A stretch of DNA of 64,000 nt from Nitrososphaeraceae archaeon (GCA_016782225.1 JADDOW010000112.1:21922-85921), one strand, 5' to 3'. Positions 19,318 through 30,049 are shown, counted from the first letter of the stretch. Notes: generated by a model from the letters alone, not told the origin. A program made the numbers and translations.

Positions 19318-19608
19318 TTATTCTCTTATGCTTTCTAAAGCTGAAACTACTTGCCAAAGAGAAGTTCTAATATGTGATTGCATTTGGGGATTTTGAGTTA
19401 CTCCATCTAACATACTAATTGCATTTGCAGCTCGAACTGAAATACTGCCTCCTTTTTCATCCTTCAAGATCATCAAAACCTCTCTAATCATATTCCTAAT
19501 GTTTCTTTGTATATTGCTATTTTTGGTTAATGCCTCAAGTGTTGTTGTTGCATTACTCAATCTTTCTAAATTTTCCTTTTGTTTTAATTCTTTCTTTGTT
19601 GCTGTCAA
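19318..19608 (-). CDS. UPF0147 family protein
   Basis: IREVLMILKDEKGGSISVRAANAISMLDGVTQNPQMQSHIRTSLWQVVSALESI. Confidence 0.9.
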   Translation of the reverse strand: MTATKKELKQKENLERLSNATTTLEALTKNSNIQRNIRNMIREVLMILKDEKGGSISVRAANAISMLDGVTQNPQMQSHIRTSLWQVVSALESIRE

Positions 19609-19749
19609 TACGCATCACACATACTAAGGACGACATAAATCATATTAATATCTTTATTTATGGAACTTTAATATTGTCCGTATTCTGAAAAAATTTAATT
19701 ATTCAAGGTCTTTGATAGATTTTATACTTGAAAAAACGGGATTTATACA

Positions 19750-19971
19750 ATGAATAGATATCTAATAGTTCTTATTTTTTGGATTATAGGCTTTCTAGGG
19801 GGAATATCAGTATATATTGTATTACCTTCTATTATCGATTTTTTTAACTCTTTAGTTCCTAATCTGTTTTCTAAATTTCTTTTAGAATCTCTGATTGCTG
19901 GAATAATTGGTTCAGGAATAAGTACAATTGCAATTCTTTTTTGGGCAAAAAAATCATCCAAAGAGTTTTAA
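19750..19971 (+). CDS. small hydrophobic membrane protein
   Basis: 73 aa with two predicted TM segments; family unknown. Confidence 0.5.
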   Translation: MNRYLIVLIFWIIGFLGGISVYIVLPSIIDFFNSLVPNLFSKFLLESLIAGIIGSGISTIAILFWAKKSSKEF

Positions 19972-20037
19972 TCTTTGACTTATTTCAATTAGATTTTAAA
20001 TATATATTATAGTATAAGAAAAACCTGTTGTTTATAT

Positions 20038-20835
20038 ATGCTCTTAGAACTCCTAATGAGTTTTCTTATCTCTATAGTTGCTGGAATAGTTGGTTCTTTA
20101 GTGGGTATAGGTGGTGGTGTAATTATTTCGCCATTTTTAAGTCACTTAAATTATTCTCCTTCCCAAATATCGTCTACTAGCCTTATTTCAGTTTTTTCTA
20201 CAAGTTTGTCCTCGTCTTTTTTTTATTATCGTAATAAATTAATCTCTAGCAAAATAGGACTAATTCTTTCAATTTCTTCGATACCCGGAACTTTTATTGG
20301 TGTTGTACTTTCAAATCTTTTTTCGTTATCGGCATTTAAATTTTATTTCGCTTTTATTTTAATGTTCACTTCATTATATCTAATAATAAAATCGAAAATA
20401 AAAAAAAATGATGGCCTCCAATCAACAACATATGATATTTCTGACAATAAAAAAAGAATATGTTATGGTAAATTATTTTTGCTAGTTTTTTTTTCATTTT
20501 TAGCAGGAATAATATCTAGCTGTTTTGGAATCGGAGGTGGAATTATTTTTGTTCCATCTTTAATAATCTTGTATAAATTTAACATGAATAATGCTGCTGC
20601 AACTTCTCAATTCGCTTTGTTATTTACGTCTCTGTCTGGTTTAAGTATTTATATGTATTACGGAAATCCAAATTATTTTATTGGTTTTATCCTCGCAATT
20701 GGTTCATTATTAGGGGGTTCAATTGGGTCCAAAATATCTTCAAAAACCCACTCAAATACCTTACAAAAAATTTTTTCAATAGTTTTGGTTATTGTATCGA
20801 TTAAGTTATTATATGATGTTTTTTATACAAATTGA
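20038..20835 (+). CDS. TauE/SafE (DUF81) family transporter
   Basis: GSLVGIGGGVIISPFL and CFGIGGGIIFVPSLI duplicated glycine-rich motifs, multiple TMs. Confidence 0.88.
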   Translation: MLLELLMSFLISIVAGIVGSLVGIGGGVIISPFLSHLNYSPSQISSTSLISVFSTSLSSSFFYYRNKLISSKIGLILSISSIPGTFIGVVLSNLFSLSAFKFYFAFILMFTSLYLIIKSKIKKNDGLQSTTYDISDNKKRICYGKLFLLVFFSFLAGIISSCFGIGGGIIFVPSLIILYKFNMNNAAATSQFALLFTSLSGLSIYMYYGNPNYFIGFILAIGSLLGGSIGSKISSKTHSNTLQKIFSIVLVIVSIKLLYDVFYTN

Positions 20836-20903
20836 TTTTGATATATTTAATTGATAGTTAAAATACGATAAACTATTAATTTTGAACGGTCCATTTCTTT
20901 TTA

Positions 20904-21521
20904 TTGGTAAATTTAGCAATTTTAATTTCAGGTAGAGGTAGTAATATGATAGCTATTTTAGACGGTATAAAAAATAAATATATCTTAAATGTGAATAAGG
21001 TTCTAGTAATATCTAATAAAAGAGAATCGATTGGATTACATCTTGCAAAAGATCGTTATGGGATTAACACCGAATTAATTATGAATGATAACCTATCAAA
21101 TAATGAGTTTGATGAAAAGATCGTCCATATTCTAAAATCTTATGATATTAAACCCCGCAATGGATTAGTGTGCTTGGCTGGTTTCATGAAAATACTTAGC
21201 CCATATATAGTTAATATGTATAAAAATAGAATAATAAACATACATCCATCTTTGCTTCCATCATTCAAAGGCTTGCATGCCCAAAAACAAGCTTTGGATG
21301 CAGGTGTAAAAATTTCAGGATGCACTGTGCATTTTGTAGATAATGCTGTTGATACAGGGCCAATAATACTTCAAGAATGTGTTCCTGTTTTCGACACTGA
21401 TACGGAATTAGTTTTATCCGAGCGTATTTTAATTGAGGAGCATAAGATATACAAGAAAGCTATTAATCTCTTTACTAATGATAAGTTAAAAATTGAAAAT
21501 AACAAAGTTAGTTTAAAATAA
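20904..21521 (+). CDS. purN: phosphoribosylglycinamide formyltransferase
   Basis: ISGRGSNMIAILDG, NIHPSLLPSFKGLHAQKQALDAGVKISGCTVHFVDNAVDTGPII; TTG start. Confidence 0.93.
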   Translation: MVNLAILISGRGSNMIAILDGIKNKYILNVNKVLVISNKRESIGLHLAKDRYGINTELIMNDNLSNNEFDEKIVHILKSYDIKPRNGLVCLAGFMKILSPYIVNMYKNRIINIHPSLLPSFKGLHAQKQALDAGVKISGCTVHFVDNAVDTGPIILQECVPVFDTDTELVLSERILIEEHKIYKKAINLFTNDKLKIENNKVSLK

Positions 21522-21539
21522 ATAGATTAATGTGTTTTG

Positions 21540-22640
21540 TTATTGTCCCTTTATCTTTTTATCAAATTCAAACATAAATTTCGATATTTCTTCTCTGTGT
21601 AAATTGAGATACTCTTGACCTTTTTCTTTTAGTCTACTACTGAATAATCTTAGTTCTCTATGTTCCTCAAAGAAATTATCTAAAATAACTGTTCCGTGTA
21701 GTACAGGATTTAGTAGTTTGTCTATACTATTTAATAACAGATTTAATTCATTTCTTTCGGAATGCTCTGAAGCATCATTTAAAATTTTGCTTATATCTTT
21801 TATCTGTTGAGTGGAGAAAAATATTTCCTTTTTTCCTTCAAATGACTTTGATGATCTTTTTTCTATTCCGACTTTAGCAACGAGAGCCTGTGTTAGCTCA
21901 TATTGTTCATCTGTTCCAGTAAATGTTTTTTTTATATTTTTAAACAATAAACCCTTGTTTACTAACCTTGTTGTAGCATCCTGTATCTCTTCCCTACTCA
22001 AACCTGTAACCCATAATATCTTTCCAAGATGATCATTTCCTTGTCTTATGGATTCTAATATAACCACCTCAATAATTCTTTTATAATCATCTTCCATGTG
22101 AGCATTGATAAAGTCTTTATCTCTTACAGCTTTTTTTGCATTAGATATGTCTAATTCTATAGATTTTTTTAAGGCTTCCATACCTTCTGCTATTTTTCCG
22201 CTTAAAGTCAAATAACAAGCATAATTATACCATACCATAGCTACATTTGGATTTAAGTCTATAGCTTTTTCACAACAGTCTATAGCCTTTTCATAGTTTT
22301 TTGATTTATAGTATACCAATCCTTTTAAATTCCAAACTTCAGGATCGTTAATGTTAATTTCCAGAGCCTGATCAAAAAATGTTACTGCAATATTGTAGTG
22401 ATTTAAATGGAAATGTGAATACCCCTTTTTAATTATTGCATCTACAAAATGAGGGTCTATTCTTAATGCTAGATCAAAAATCTTAATAGCCTCTTCAAAC
22501 TTTTCTTCAGACATTTTATTGACTCCTTTGTTAAATAGATTAACTTTCTTTATGTCGTCTTCAGTTATTCTATGTCCTTTTGATTGGGAAGAGTCTATAG
22601 GTTTCTCCGAAAACAATTTCCTCCCAAGAATCTTTTCCAT
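21540..22640 (-). CDS. TPR-repeat protein with C-terminal winged-helix-like region
   Basis: Repeated 34-aa TPR motifs (AIKIFDLALRIDPHFVDAIIKKGYSHFHLNHY etc.). Confidence 0.82.
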   Translation of the reverse strand: MEKILGRKLFSEKPIDSSQSKGHRITEDDIKKVNLFNKGVNKMSEEKFEEAIKIFDLALRIDPHFVDAIIKKGYSHFHLNHYNIAVTFFDQALEININDPEVWNLKGLVYYKSKNYEKAIDCCEKAIDLNPNVAMVWYNYACYLTLSGKIAEGMEALKKSIELDISNAKKAVRDKDFINAHMEDDYKRIIEVVILESIRQGNDHLGKILWVTGLSREEIQDATTRLVNKGLLFKNIKKTFTGTDEQYELTQALVAKVGIEKRSSKSFEGKKEIFFSTQQIKDISKILNDASEHSERNELNLLLNSIDKLLNPVLHGTVILDNFFEEHRELRLFSSRLKEKGQEYLNLHREEISKFMFEFDKKIKGQ

Positions 22641-22735
22641 TTAAATAATTTAACTCCTATCGAAGATAAATAGATTTATTTTTTGACTTATGAGCCTATT
22701 TCTTTACCTTGTTATTTTTTTATTGAGTATAGCTG

Positions 22736-23365
22736 TCAGAATGTCGGTATGTTTGTGTTTGTAACCTTTGCAATGATGCCGCTGAAGGCAAAACTTACTA
22801 GTAAAAACCATCCCCATAGAAACATTTGACCGGGAATCTTACAGGGACCTGTTTTGATTTCAGATGATCTGGGATTATCTTTAATCTGTGTGGGATTATC
22901 CAATTTTACATTTTCTTCAGAACAGGTAAGATAAGGAAAGGTGATTGGAGATAAAGCAACAACCTGTCCAAAAATGGATGGAAAAACAAAAATCCATAGC
23001 ATAAAAGATGGTATCATGTATAACATCATGGGTTTCATTTGTTGCTGCTGAAGTTCTAAACTCATTTTATTCATTTGAGATTGTTTTTTCTTTAATTCTT
23101 CTATAAGTTCCTTATCTCTTTTTTTTATAGCTTCTGTATACTTCTTTCTCCATTCCCCTGTCTCTTTCATAACTGTTTTCATTTTTTCTATGTTTGTAGT
23201 TTTTCTTCTTAACATTGCCATGCCGTAATTTAGCCCAATAGCTATCATTGCAGCTACAATTGCAGAAGTGACCATATCGGGAAAAAGAGGGTGGGTTGTA
23301 TATTGAGGTGTCAAACCTGGTAATTGTAATAACACTCTTTCAAAAATGTAAGAAATATCTATCAA
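22736..23365 (-). CDS. DUF106/EMC3-TMCO1 family membrane protein (Oxa1 superfamily)
   Basis: TM segments flanking a Lys/Glu/Gln-rich coiled coil, then MKPMMLYMIPSFMLWIFVF. Confidence 0.78.
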   Translation of the reverse strand: MIDISYIFERVLLQLPGLTPQYTTHPLFPDMVTSAIVAAMIAIGLNYGMAMLRRKTTNIEKMKTVMKETGEWRKKYTEAIKKRDKELIEELKKKQSQMNKMSLELQQQQMKPMMLYMIPSFMLWIFVFPSIFGQVVALSPITFPYLTCSEENVKLDNPTQIKDNPRSSEIKTGPCKIPGQMFLWGWFLLVSFAFSGIIAKVTNTNIPTF

Positions 23366-23424
23366 ACAAAGTTGAATGATTTTTTTGGGTTTATTAATCT
23401 TTTTACTTTATTATGTAGTTAATA

Positions 23425-25386
23425 TCACATTTTTTCTAATGGCGTTATACCAATTATATTCATACAATTCTCCATGATTAAAAGTGTTGAATATAATATT
23501 TTAATTCTTATACTTTTTTTATTTTCTACTTCTTTTAAAATTGGAGACTCTTCATAAAAATTATTAAATAAAGTTGATAATGTGAAAAGAAATCTTGCAA
23601 CAAGTTTAGGGTCTGTATTGTTGACTGATTCCTTTATTGTTGTTGAGAATTTACATAACTGTTTAACCAATTCGATCTCAGTTAAATCTAAATCTAAATC
23701 TAAATCTGTTAATTTAATGCCATCTAAATAATAATTTTTATTATCTATTTTATTAAATATCCTTTTACCTCTAGCATATGAATATTGGATGTAGGGTCCA
23801 GTATCGCCTTCCAGACTCAAAGAGTCATTTATATCAAATGTAATCATTTTTCCAATGTCATGCTTTACAAAATAATATCTAATTGATGAAATTGCAATTT
23901 CTTTGGCAATTTGTGATACTTCTCTTCCAGAGAGATGTTCATTTCTTTTACTTATTTCCTCGCAAGATTTAATCATCAATAAGTTTAGTGCATCATCTGC
24001 CTCAATAAAAATCCCTTTTCTCCCTGACATTTGGGTGGATTTTTTGTTTTTTAGGTTAAAACCAAGTAGTTCTGCCGTTTTATTACTCAATGTGACGGGT
24101 TCGTAACCAAGATAGTTGTATTTTGTTTTTTCTATACCTAATTTAATTAGGATTTCAACCAGTAATGATTGTAATCTTTCTTGTCTGTAATCAATTATTG
24201 TAATAACTTTTTTTATATCAAAATTTATCAATTGATGTTCATTAGAAATTTCTTTTCTTTTTCTGTTTTTTAAAGTTGTCTGATACAGATTAGTATCATC
24301 CCATTGTTGAGAAAAAAATTCAAGTTCAAAAGGGTTTTCAATATAGCCTAATTTCCATATTGCATACGGAATATCTTTTGCAAAATAAGTGATTGTTGAA
24401 TCACTACGTACTAGAACTTTGTCTCCTTCTGTTTTTGATTTAAAAACCCAACATCCAATATTTTTACCGCTAGTTTCAAACTGAATAATTTGCTTTTCCT
24501 TTAATATTTTAAAAATTTTATTCCATAAATCAGATTGAATTATTTGAGATTCAAAATTTACTATATCATAATGACATTTCAAATCCCAACAAGTTTTAAG
24601 CTGATCTCTTAGTACTCTTTTCACAATTTGTTGGGTGAAATTTGATACTTCAGTATTGGGATTTTCCAATTCCTTTAAAATAATCTTTCTTTTTATCTCT
24701 AAATCCGGTCGGGTGGAATACATCTCATTGATTTTAACATAAACATAATTTCCACAGTAATGATCAAATTTTTTTGTAGTTCCGTCAATGTTCTCTTCTC
24801 CAAATGGAATTTCTGTGTATTTGAATGCGACTATAATATCTGCAACTTGAAGACCTGAATCGTCAACATAGTTCAAAACCTTTACATTATGACCAGTTGA
24901 TAAAAGTAGTCTATACAAACAATCTCCTATTACTGCGTTTCTTATGTGACCTACATGTAAAGCTTTATTTGGATTTACACTTGTATGTTCAATTAGTATT
25001 AATTCTTGAATATTGCCATATTTTGGCATCTGTGTTATTGATGGCATGTTTGAAAAGAAAATCTTTAAAAATTTTTTTATGTCTAGGGCAAAATTGATAA
25101 AACCTGGTTTTTCAACGGATACAGTTTCAATTAGTGATTTTTCGTTATCTTTATCTTTGAAATTGGGTAGGATATTATTTACTATATCTTTTGCTATTTC
25201 AAAAGGATTTTTTTTAAGAATTTTAGATAACATGAATGCTAAGTTGCATGAAAAATCGCCATACTCTTTCAGAGGGGGTTCAGTAATTTCAATATTAATG
25301 TCCTTTTCATTAATGTCGTAATGCAATAATACTTTTTTCATCCAATTTTCAATTTCACTTTTAATGTTTTCAAATACCATTTTCAA
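23425..25386 (-). CDS. argS: arginyl-tRNA synthetase
   Basis: EHTSVNPNKALHVGHIRNAVIGD, QMSGRKGIFIEADD, C-terminal DALR-type domain. Confidence 0.95.
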   Translation of the reverse strand: MKMVFENIKSEIENWMKKVLLHYDINEKDINIEITEPPLKEYGDFSCNLAFMLSKILKKNPFEIAKDIVNNILPNFKDKDNEKSLIETVSVEKPGFINFALDIKKFLKIFFSNMPSITQMPKYGNIQELILIEHTSVNPNKALHVGHIRNAVIGDCLYRLLLSTGHNVKVLNYVDDSGLQVADIIVAFKYTEIPFGEENIDGTTKKFDHYCGNYVYVKINEMYSTRPDLEIKRKIILKELENPNTEVSNFTQQIVKRVLRDQLKTCWDLKCHYDIVNFESQIIQSDLWNKIFKILKEKQIIQFETSGKNIGCWVFKSKTEGDKVLVRSDSTITYFAKDIPYAIWKLGYIENPFELEFFSQQWDDTNLYQTTLKNRKRKEISNEHQLINFDIKKVITIIDYRQERLQSLLVEILIKLGIEKTKYNYLGYEPVTLSNKTAELLGFNLKNKKSTQMSGRKGIFIEADDALNLLMIKSCEEISKRNEHLSGREVSQIAKEIAISSIRYYFVKHDIGKMITFDINDSLSLEGDTGPYIQYSYARGKRIFNKIDNKNYYLDGIKLTDLDLDLDLTEIELVKQLCKFSTTIKESVNNTDPKLVARFLFTLSTLFNNFYEESPILKEVENKKSIRIKILYSTLLIMENCMNIIGITPLEKM

Positions 25387-26081
25387 TCAAATGTTTTTTT
25401 TCTGATGGTTAAATCCAATGCATTTATTAGACCTTCTCCATTTTTTCCATCTACAATATATCTTGCCTTTTCTTTTACTTTATAGTTAGAACTTTCAAAT
25501 GAAACGCTATTTTCGCATAATTCAAACATAGGTATATCTGTTTCACTATCTCCTATGGCAACAACCTCAGACGGGTTTATTTTTAGCATGTTTAATACAT
25601 ATCCAAGCCCATAAGCTTTGTTTATCTTTTTTTCATTAATATGGTATGCATAATTGCTGTCAACTAATACTAGATCCATGTTATTGTCTTTTAATATCCT
25701 ATTGCCTTTATCAATATCAAATGTCCTTGTTAAGACAACTTCAGTCATTCGGGGAAATACTTGTTTGATTTCAATATCGTCAAACTCTTTTGCAAGGAGA
25801 TGATATCCTTTCATACACTTTTCTTTGTCTGCTAAAAGTATATGATTTGTGGGTGATTTGGTAATTACTCCTCCATTTTCACCAACTGATACTTTAGTTG
25901 TACCGCCAAATACTGACAAAATAAAAGCCTCTACAGATGACCTTCCTGTAACATACACAATTTTATAGCCTAGTTTTATAAGGTATCTTAATTTAGATAA
26001 TATCTCTAAATTAACCATTCCCTCTCCATTAATAGTTATAGTGCCATCAATGTCTATTGCAAACAATTTAATAGATTTCAA
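25383..26081 (-). CDS. HAD-superfamily phosphoglycolate phosphatase (archaeal TA0175 type)
   Basis: AIDIDGTI, VTGRS, VAIGDSETDIPMFE. Confidence 0.88.
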   Translation of the reverse strand: MKSIKLFAIDIDGTITINGEGMVNLEILSKLRYLIKLGYKIVYVTGRSSVEAFILSVFGGTTKVSVGENGGVITKSPTNHILLADKEKCMKGYHLLAKEFDDIEIKQVFPRMTEVVLTRTFDIDKGNRILKDNNMDLVLVDSNYAYHINEKKINKAYGLGYVLNMLKINPSEVVAIGDSETDIPMFELCENSVSFESSNYKVKEKARYIVDGKNGEGLINALDLTIRKKTFD

Positions 26082-26162
26082 ACAATTTCAAATAATACTT
26101 ATCATTACATAAAAATCAATTTTAGAAATCTATATATTGTTTGTTTTACGACTATACATAGT

Positions 26163-26537
26163 TTGAGTTTAGAAGTTGTACTGTTGGAAGATAATAATAA
26201 CGTGCTTTTAAAAAGACGTGAAATTAAATCTGTAATTAAAAATGCATTTGGGTCAATCAAAAGACAAGATGCAACCGAATTGATTGCAAATAAATTAAAA
26301 ATAGACAAAAATAATTTATTGCCAGTGTCTATCAAAAGCGAATTTGGTAATCCTGATATTTTAACATTAATATATTATTATGAGGATATTAATGAGGCAA
26401 AAAAACAAATCCCCCGTTATCTTTTCCTTAGGTCCATGTCTAAAGACGAACGTAAAAAAATAATTGATGAGGAGAAATCTATAAAATTAAAAGCTAAACA
26501 GGCTGCAGCTGCAGAAGCAAAATCTAGAAAGAAATAA
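26163..26537 (+). CDS. rps24e: 30S ribosomal protein S24e
   Basis: LLKRREIKSVIKNAFGSIKRQDATELIANKLKIDKNNLLPVSIKSEFG; TTG start; followed by S27ae. Confidence 0.9.
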   Translation: MSLEVVLLEDNNNVLLKRREIKSVIKNAFGSIKRQDATELIANKLKIDKNNLLPVSIKSEFGNPDILTLIYYYEDINEAKKQIPRYLFLRSMSKDERKKIIDEEKSIKLKAKQAAAAEAKSRKK

Positions 26538-26578
26538 AACAAAAAATATAGGAATAATCAAAGGTTGAGATAATAAAA

Positions 26579-26773
26579 ATGGCAAAAGATTCTAAAGGAC
26601 AAGTAAGTGTATACAAATTCTATAAGGTAAATGAAAGTTCAGTTGACAGGGCAAAAAGAGAATGTCCACGGTGTGGAAAGGGAATTTTTATGGCGGACCA
26701 TAAAGATAGATATACTTGTGGAAGATGTGGATACACAGAATTCAAAAAAGAACATAATAAAAAATCAAAATAA
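26579..26773 (+). CDS. rps27ae: 30S ribosomal protein S27ae
   Basis: [28 protein letters not shown] zinc ribbon. Confidence 0.92.
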   Translation: MAKDSKGQVSVYKFYKVNESSVDRAKRECPRCGKGIFMADHKDRYTCGRCGYTEFKKEHNKKSK

Positions 26774-26804
26774 TATATCTATATCTTAATTATAAATGAT
26801 ATCT

Positions 26805-27491
26805 TCATAAAAGCTTTTCAATCTTTTTTTTAATCTCTTCTTCTATTTCAGTATTTACCAAAGAAGAAAATGATATCTTTGTATAATTCTTCTCGATTGG
26901 TAATTTCTCGATTGGTAGTTTTTTTTGAATCCATGATTTTATAGATTTATTGTTTAATCTTTCATCATTAAACCCATATTCAAATTTATTAGTGATGATT
27001 TTCGTTAAATATTTATCCTTTTTGAAAACTCTATTATAATTAAAAAGTTTTTCATTGTCTGAGAAAATATTTTCAAATAGCGTATTATTTTGAGTATCAG
27101 AAGTGATATCCACATTTATTATTTTATTTAATAGATCAAGGTAATGTAAGAATTCATGTGCTATTACGGAGTGTATTGTACCTCTTAGACCATAGATAAT
27201 TAAAGGCGCAAACAATTGGATAAAGATTTCTATCTTATTTTCTTTATTACAAATTGGTATAGTTCTTGCATATATTATTGAAAATTGTTCAAATTCTAAC
27301 GGTGAAGTTGCTATGAGTAAACTAGGTTCAATAAAATACTGAGGGAATTCTATTTCAGTTAACTTTTTTATTCTGATAATCCCCTCCTCAACTATTGTTT
27401 TTCTTTTTGATATCAAATTGAATATGTAGTCATCAATTAATTTGCCCTCTAGAGCTAGTTTTACTTTGAATAAGGGATCAATTTTTTTCAT
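26805..27491 (-). CDS. HExxH-containing putative metallopeptidase-like protein
   Basis: IHSVIAHEFLHYLDLL; start overlaps end of pus10 (27488-27491). Confidence 0.6.
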   Translation of the reverse strand: MKKIDPLFKVKLALEGKLIDDYIFNLISKRKTIVEEGIIRIKKLTEIEFPQYFIEPSLLIATSPLEFEQFSIIYARTIPICNKENKIEIFIQLFAPLIIYGLRGTIHSVIAHEFLHYLDLLNKIINVDITSDTQNNTLFENIFSDNEKLFNYNRVFKKDKYLTKIITNKFEYGFNDERLNNKSIKSWIQKKLPIEKLPIEKNYTKISFSSLVNTEIEEEIKKKIEKLL

Positions 27492-28690
27492 AGGTGATTG
27501 CCATCTTTAAAATTGAGTATAACTTCGTCTATATCAAAAAATAAGCATTCACATTTTTTATTAATTAAATTGGATAAACATGGTTCAATGAATTCTTTAC
27601 CTCCTATTAGCTGTTTTATTGGGATGCCATTATCTAAGAGCAACTTCATTTCAAAATTTTTGTCGTCTATTATTTTATAACTTGATGAGTATATTTTTTT
27701 TTTTATGGTTTTATTATTGATTTGAAATCTAATATCCCCTATTAATTTTGATATGTTTTCTTCCAAATCAACCTTATCAAGGTTGTCTTCAATGATATTT
27801 ATTAAAGTATTGATTTGAATTTTATATTGATAATACTTATTTATATCTTCCATTTGAATTTCTTTAAAAATTAACCTTAATTTGTCCTTTATATCCAATA
27901 TTTTTTTAATATTTCTAAACTGGGGGCTATCTATTTTTACGATAAAAGGTCTCCCATTTCCTAAAACAAGACTATTTTTGTCTTCACTCCCAGACCATGC
28001 TATTTTTATATTCTTAGAACCTGTTTGAACATATAGATATTCTAATATTATATCTTCAATTGTAAAATGTGAATGTGATCTTTCCTCATGAATTTTTTTC
28101 TTATTATTGAGGTTATTAAAATTAATTCTCTGACCGAGTCCTCTTTGATATTTGTTATATTTTCCTAAAAGCAATAGTGATCTAGTTTTATATTTTATAT
28201 CGTAATTAAACTGGCTGTCTATAAACACTTGTATTCTAATATCTGGATTTAAGTGATCAATTGAACATCCAGTTTCTTTCATAATTTCTGATCTAAGTAT
28301 GTTATTATACTGATTCTTAATATTGGGTAGACCCTTAATTTTGAACAAAGATCTCAAGTTGTCTTCTTTTTCAAATAAGAATAATGGCAGACTAGTGCCT
28401 ATATCTATTTTTTTTTCTTGGTTGTCTTTGATAAAATATTGTGAATTTGTTATATCATTTTGAATAGCATAAATTGTCTTTTGGAAAAGGTTATTGCAAA
28501 TATGGCATTCGTTTTTTCCGGATCTGATTATGTTAACAGAGGTTCTAAATCTAGTAACATTTTTTTTTACAAACCTGAAATTTCTTTCATTACAATACTT
28601 GCAAATGAGTATATTGTGTTTAGTAAAGTTGCAATTATTATCTATTTTGTTTTGAATGATGCTTTTTCCATAGTTTTTAACCAAGACCAA
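27488..28690 (-). CDS. pus10: tRNA pseudouridine synthase Pus10
   Basis: N-terminal CxxC pairs (CKYC, CHIC), WSGSEDKNSLVLGNGRPFIVKI, archaeal Pus10 signature. Confidence 0.85.
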   Translation of the reverse strand: MVLVKNYGKSIIQNKIDNNCNFTKHNILICKYCNERNFRFVKKNVTRFRTSVNIIRSGKNECHICNNLFQKTIYAIQNDITNSQYFIKDNQEKKIDIGTSLPLFLFEKEDNLRSLFKIKGLPNIKNQYNNILRSEIMKETGCSIDHLNPDIRIQVFIDSQFNYDIKYKTRSLLLLGKYNKYQRGLGQRINFNNLNNKKKIHEERSHSHFTIEDIILEYLYVQTGSKNIKIAWSGSEDKNSLVLGNGRPFIVKIDSPQFRNIKKILDIKDKLRLIFKEIQMEDINKYYQYKIQINTLINIIEDNLDKVDLEENISKLIGDIRFQINNKTIKKKIYSSSYKIIDDKNFEMKLLLDNGIPIKQLIGGKEFIEPCLSNLINKKCECLFFDIDEVILNFKDGNHL

Positions 28691-30041
28691 ATCTCCTTAA
28701 TAATCCTTGCATTTGTCTACCTTTAGCTTGTTTCATCATAGTTTTAGAATTATTGTATTGTTTGATAAGATCTTTAACATCGTGTTCCATTACTCCAGAA
28801 CCCCTTGCTATTCTCTTTCTTCGTGACTCATTTATTGAATCTGGACTCTTCTTTTCTTCTTTGGTAAAAGATTGTATTATGAATCTCCATTTTTCCATTT
28901 TTTCTTGAAGTACATCTAAATGATCGTCTTTAACAAAATTGGAGAGACCTGGTAAATTTTCTATTACATTTCTAAATCCCATTTTTCCCATATTTTCCAT
29001 TTGTGCATAGAAATCTTCAATAGTCATTTTTCCACTTAAAAGTCTTTTAGATTGATTTTCATCAGACTGAATCTCCAAGCTTCTGGCCATTTCTAAAAGA
29101 GCTTTAATATCTCCCATACCTAGTAATCTACCAACAAAACTGGTGGGTGAAAATTGTTCTAAATCATCTATTCTTTCTCCTGTTCCAATGAAAAGCACTT
29201 TTGCACCTGTAGCTGCAGAAGCGGCGATGGCTCCACCTCCTTTAGCAGTTCCATCAAGCTTCGTGATAATTATTCCACTAATTTTTGCATTTTCATGAAA
29301 GATTTTTGCTTGATTGAATGCCTGCTGACCGATAGTTCCATCTATTATTAAAAAAACATGGTCCGGAGTTACAATCGAATGCATCGACCTCATTTCCTCC
29401 AATAAGCTTTGTTCTTCTTTGTGTCTTCCTGCTGTATCGATAATTATTATGTCAATTGCTTCCGCTTTAAAGAAAGCTAATCCGTTTTTTACTATCTCAA
29501 GAGCGTTTTTATTTCCTTCTTCGCCATACACAATTGAATTAATTTTACTGCAGTTCATCTTCAGTTGTGTTAATGCTCCGGGTCTCCAAGTATCAGCTCC
29601 TATTACACCTACTCTGTAACCGTGTTTAGTTAACCATCTCGCCAATTTTGCAACAACTGTAGTTTTGCCACTACCTTGAATACCAAGCATTAGAATAGTA
29701 TTTTGTCTATCTGGATGAAAGTTAATTATTTTTTCGTCAATTCTTTTTTTATCAATATTTTTTATTGATTCCCCACTATATCCTAATAATCGAGATAATT
29801 CTCCATACAAAATGGAAATTATATGATCTTTTTTTGTTAATCCTTTAGGAGGATTCTCTTTGAGAGCTCTTTCCTTGAGGTTTTTTGTGATCTCTATTAC
29901 AAGTTTAACATTCACATCAGATGATAGCAATGCCCTTTGCAGATCTTTACAAAGTTCATTGATTAAATCCTCATTTATATCTGAAGCGCCTACAATTTTT
30001 TTTAATGCAGAGCGTAGGTTGTCTTTTAAATTGTCGAGCAT
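28677..30041 (-). CDS. srp54: signal recognition particle 54 kDa protein
   Basis: GIQGSGKTTVVAKLA, DTWRPGALTQL, DTAGRHKEE, Met-rich M domain. Confidence 0.97.
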   Translation of the reverse strand: MLDNLKDNLRSALKKIVGASDINEDLINELCKDLQRALLSSDVNVKLVIEITKNLKERALKENPPKGLTKKDHIISILYGELSRLLGYSGESIKNIDKKRIDEKIINFHPDRQNTILMLGIQGSGKTTVVAKLARWLTKHGYRVGVIGADTWRPGALTQLKMNCSKINSIVYGEEGNKNALEIVKNGLAFFKAEAIDIIIIDTAGRHKEEQSLLEEMRSMHSIVTPDHVFLIIDGTIGQQAFNQAKIFHENAKISGIIITKLDGTAKGGGAIAASAATGAKVLFIGTGERIDDLEQFSPTSFVGRLLGMGDIKALLEMARSLEIQSDENQSKRLLSGKMTIEDFYAQMENMGKMGFRNVIENLPGLSNFVKDDHLDVLQEKMEKWRFIIQSFTKEEKKSPDSINESRRKRIARGSGVMEHDVKDLIKQYNNSKTMMKQAKGRQMQGLLRRFGLG

Positions 30042-30049
30042 TATTATTA

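Noticed and set aside
19193-19396. 67-aa plus-strand ORF after aCPSF1 from the track
   Set aside because: Overlaps the UPF0147 gene antisense and the better C2H2 mini-ORF in another frame; composition not protein-like.
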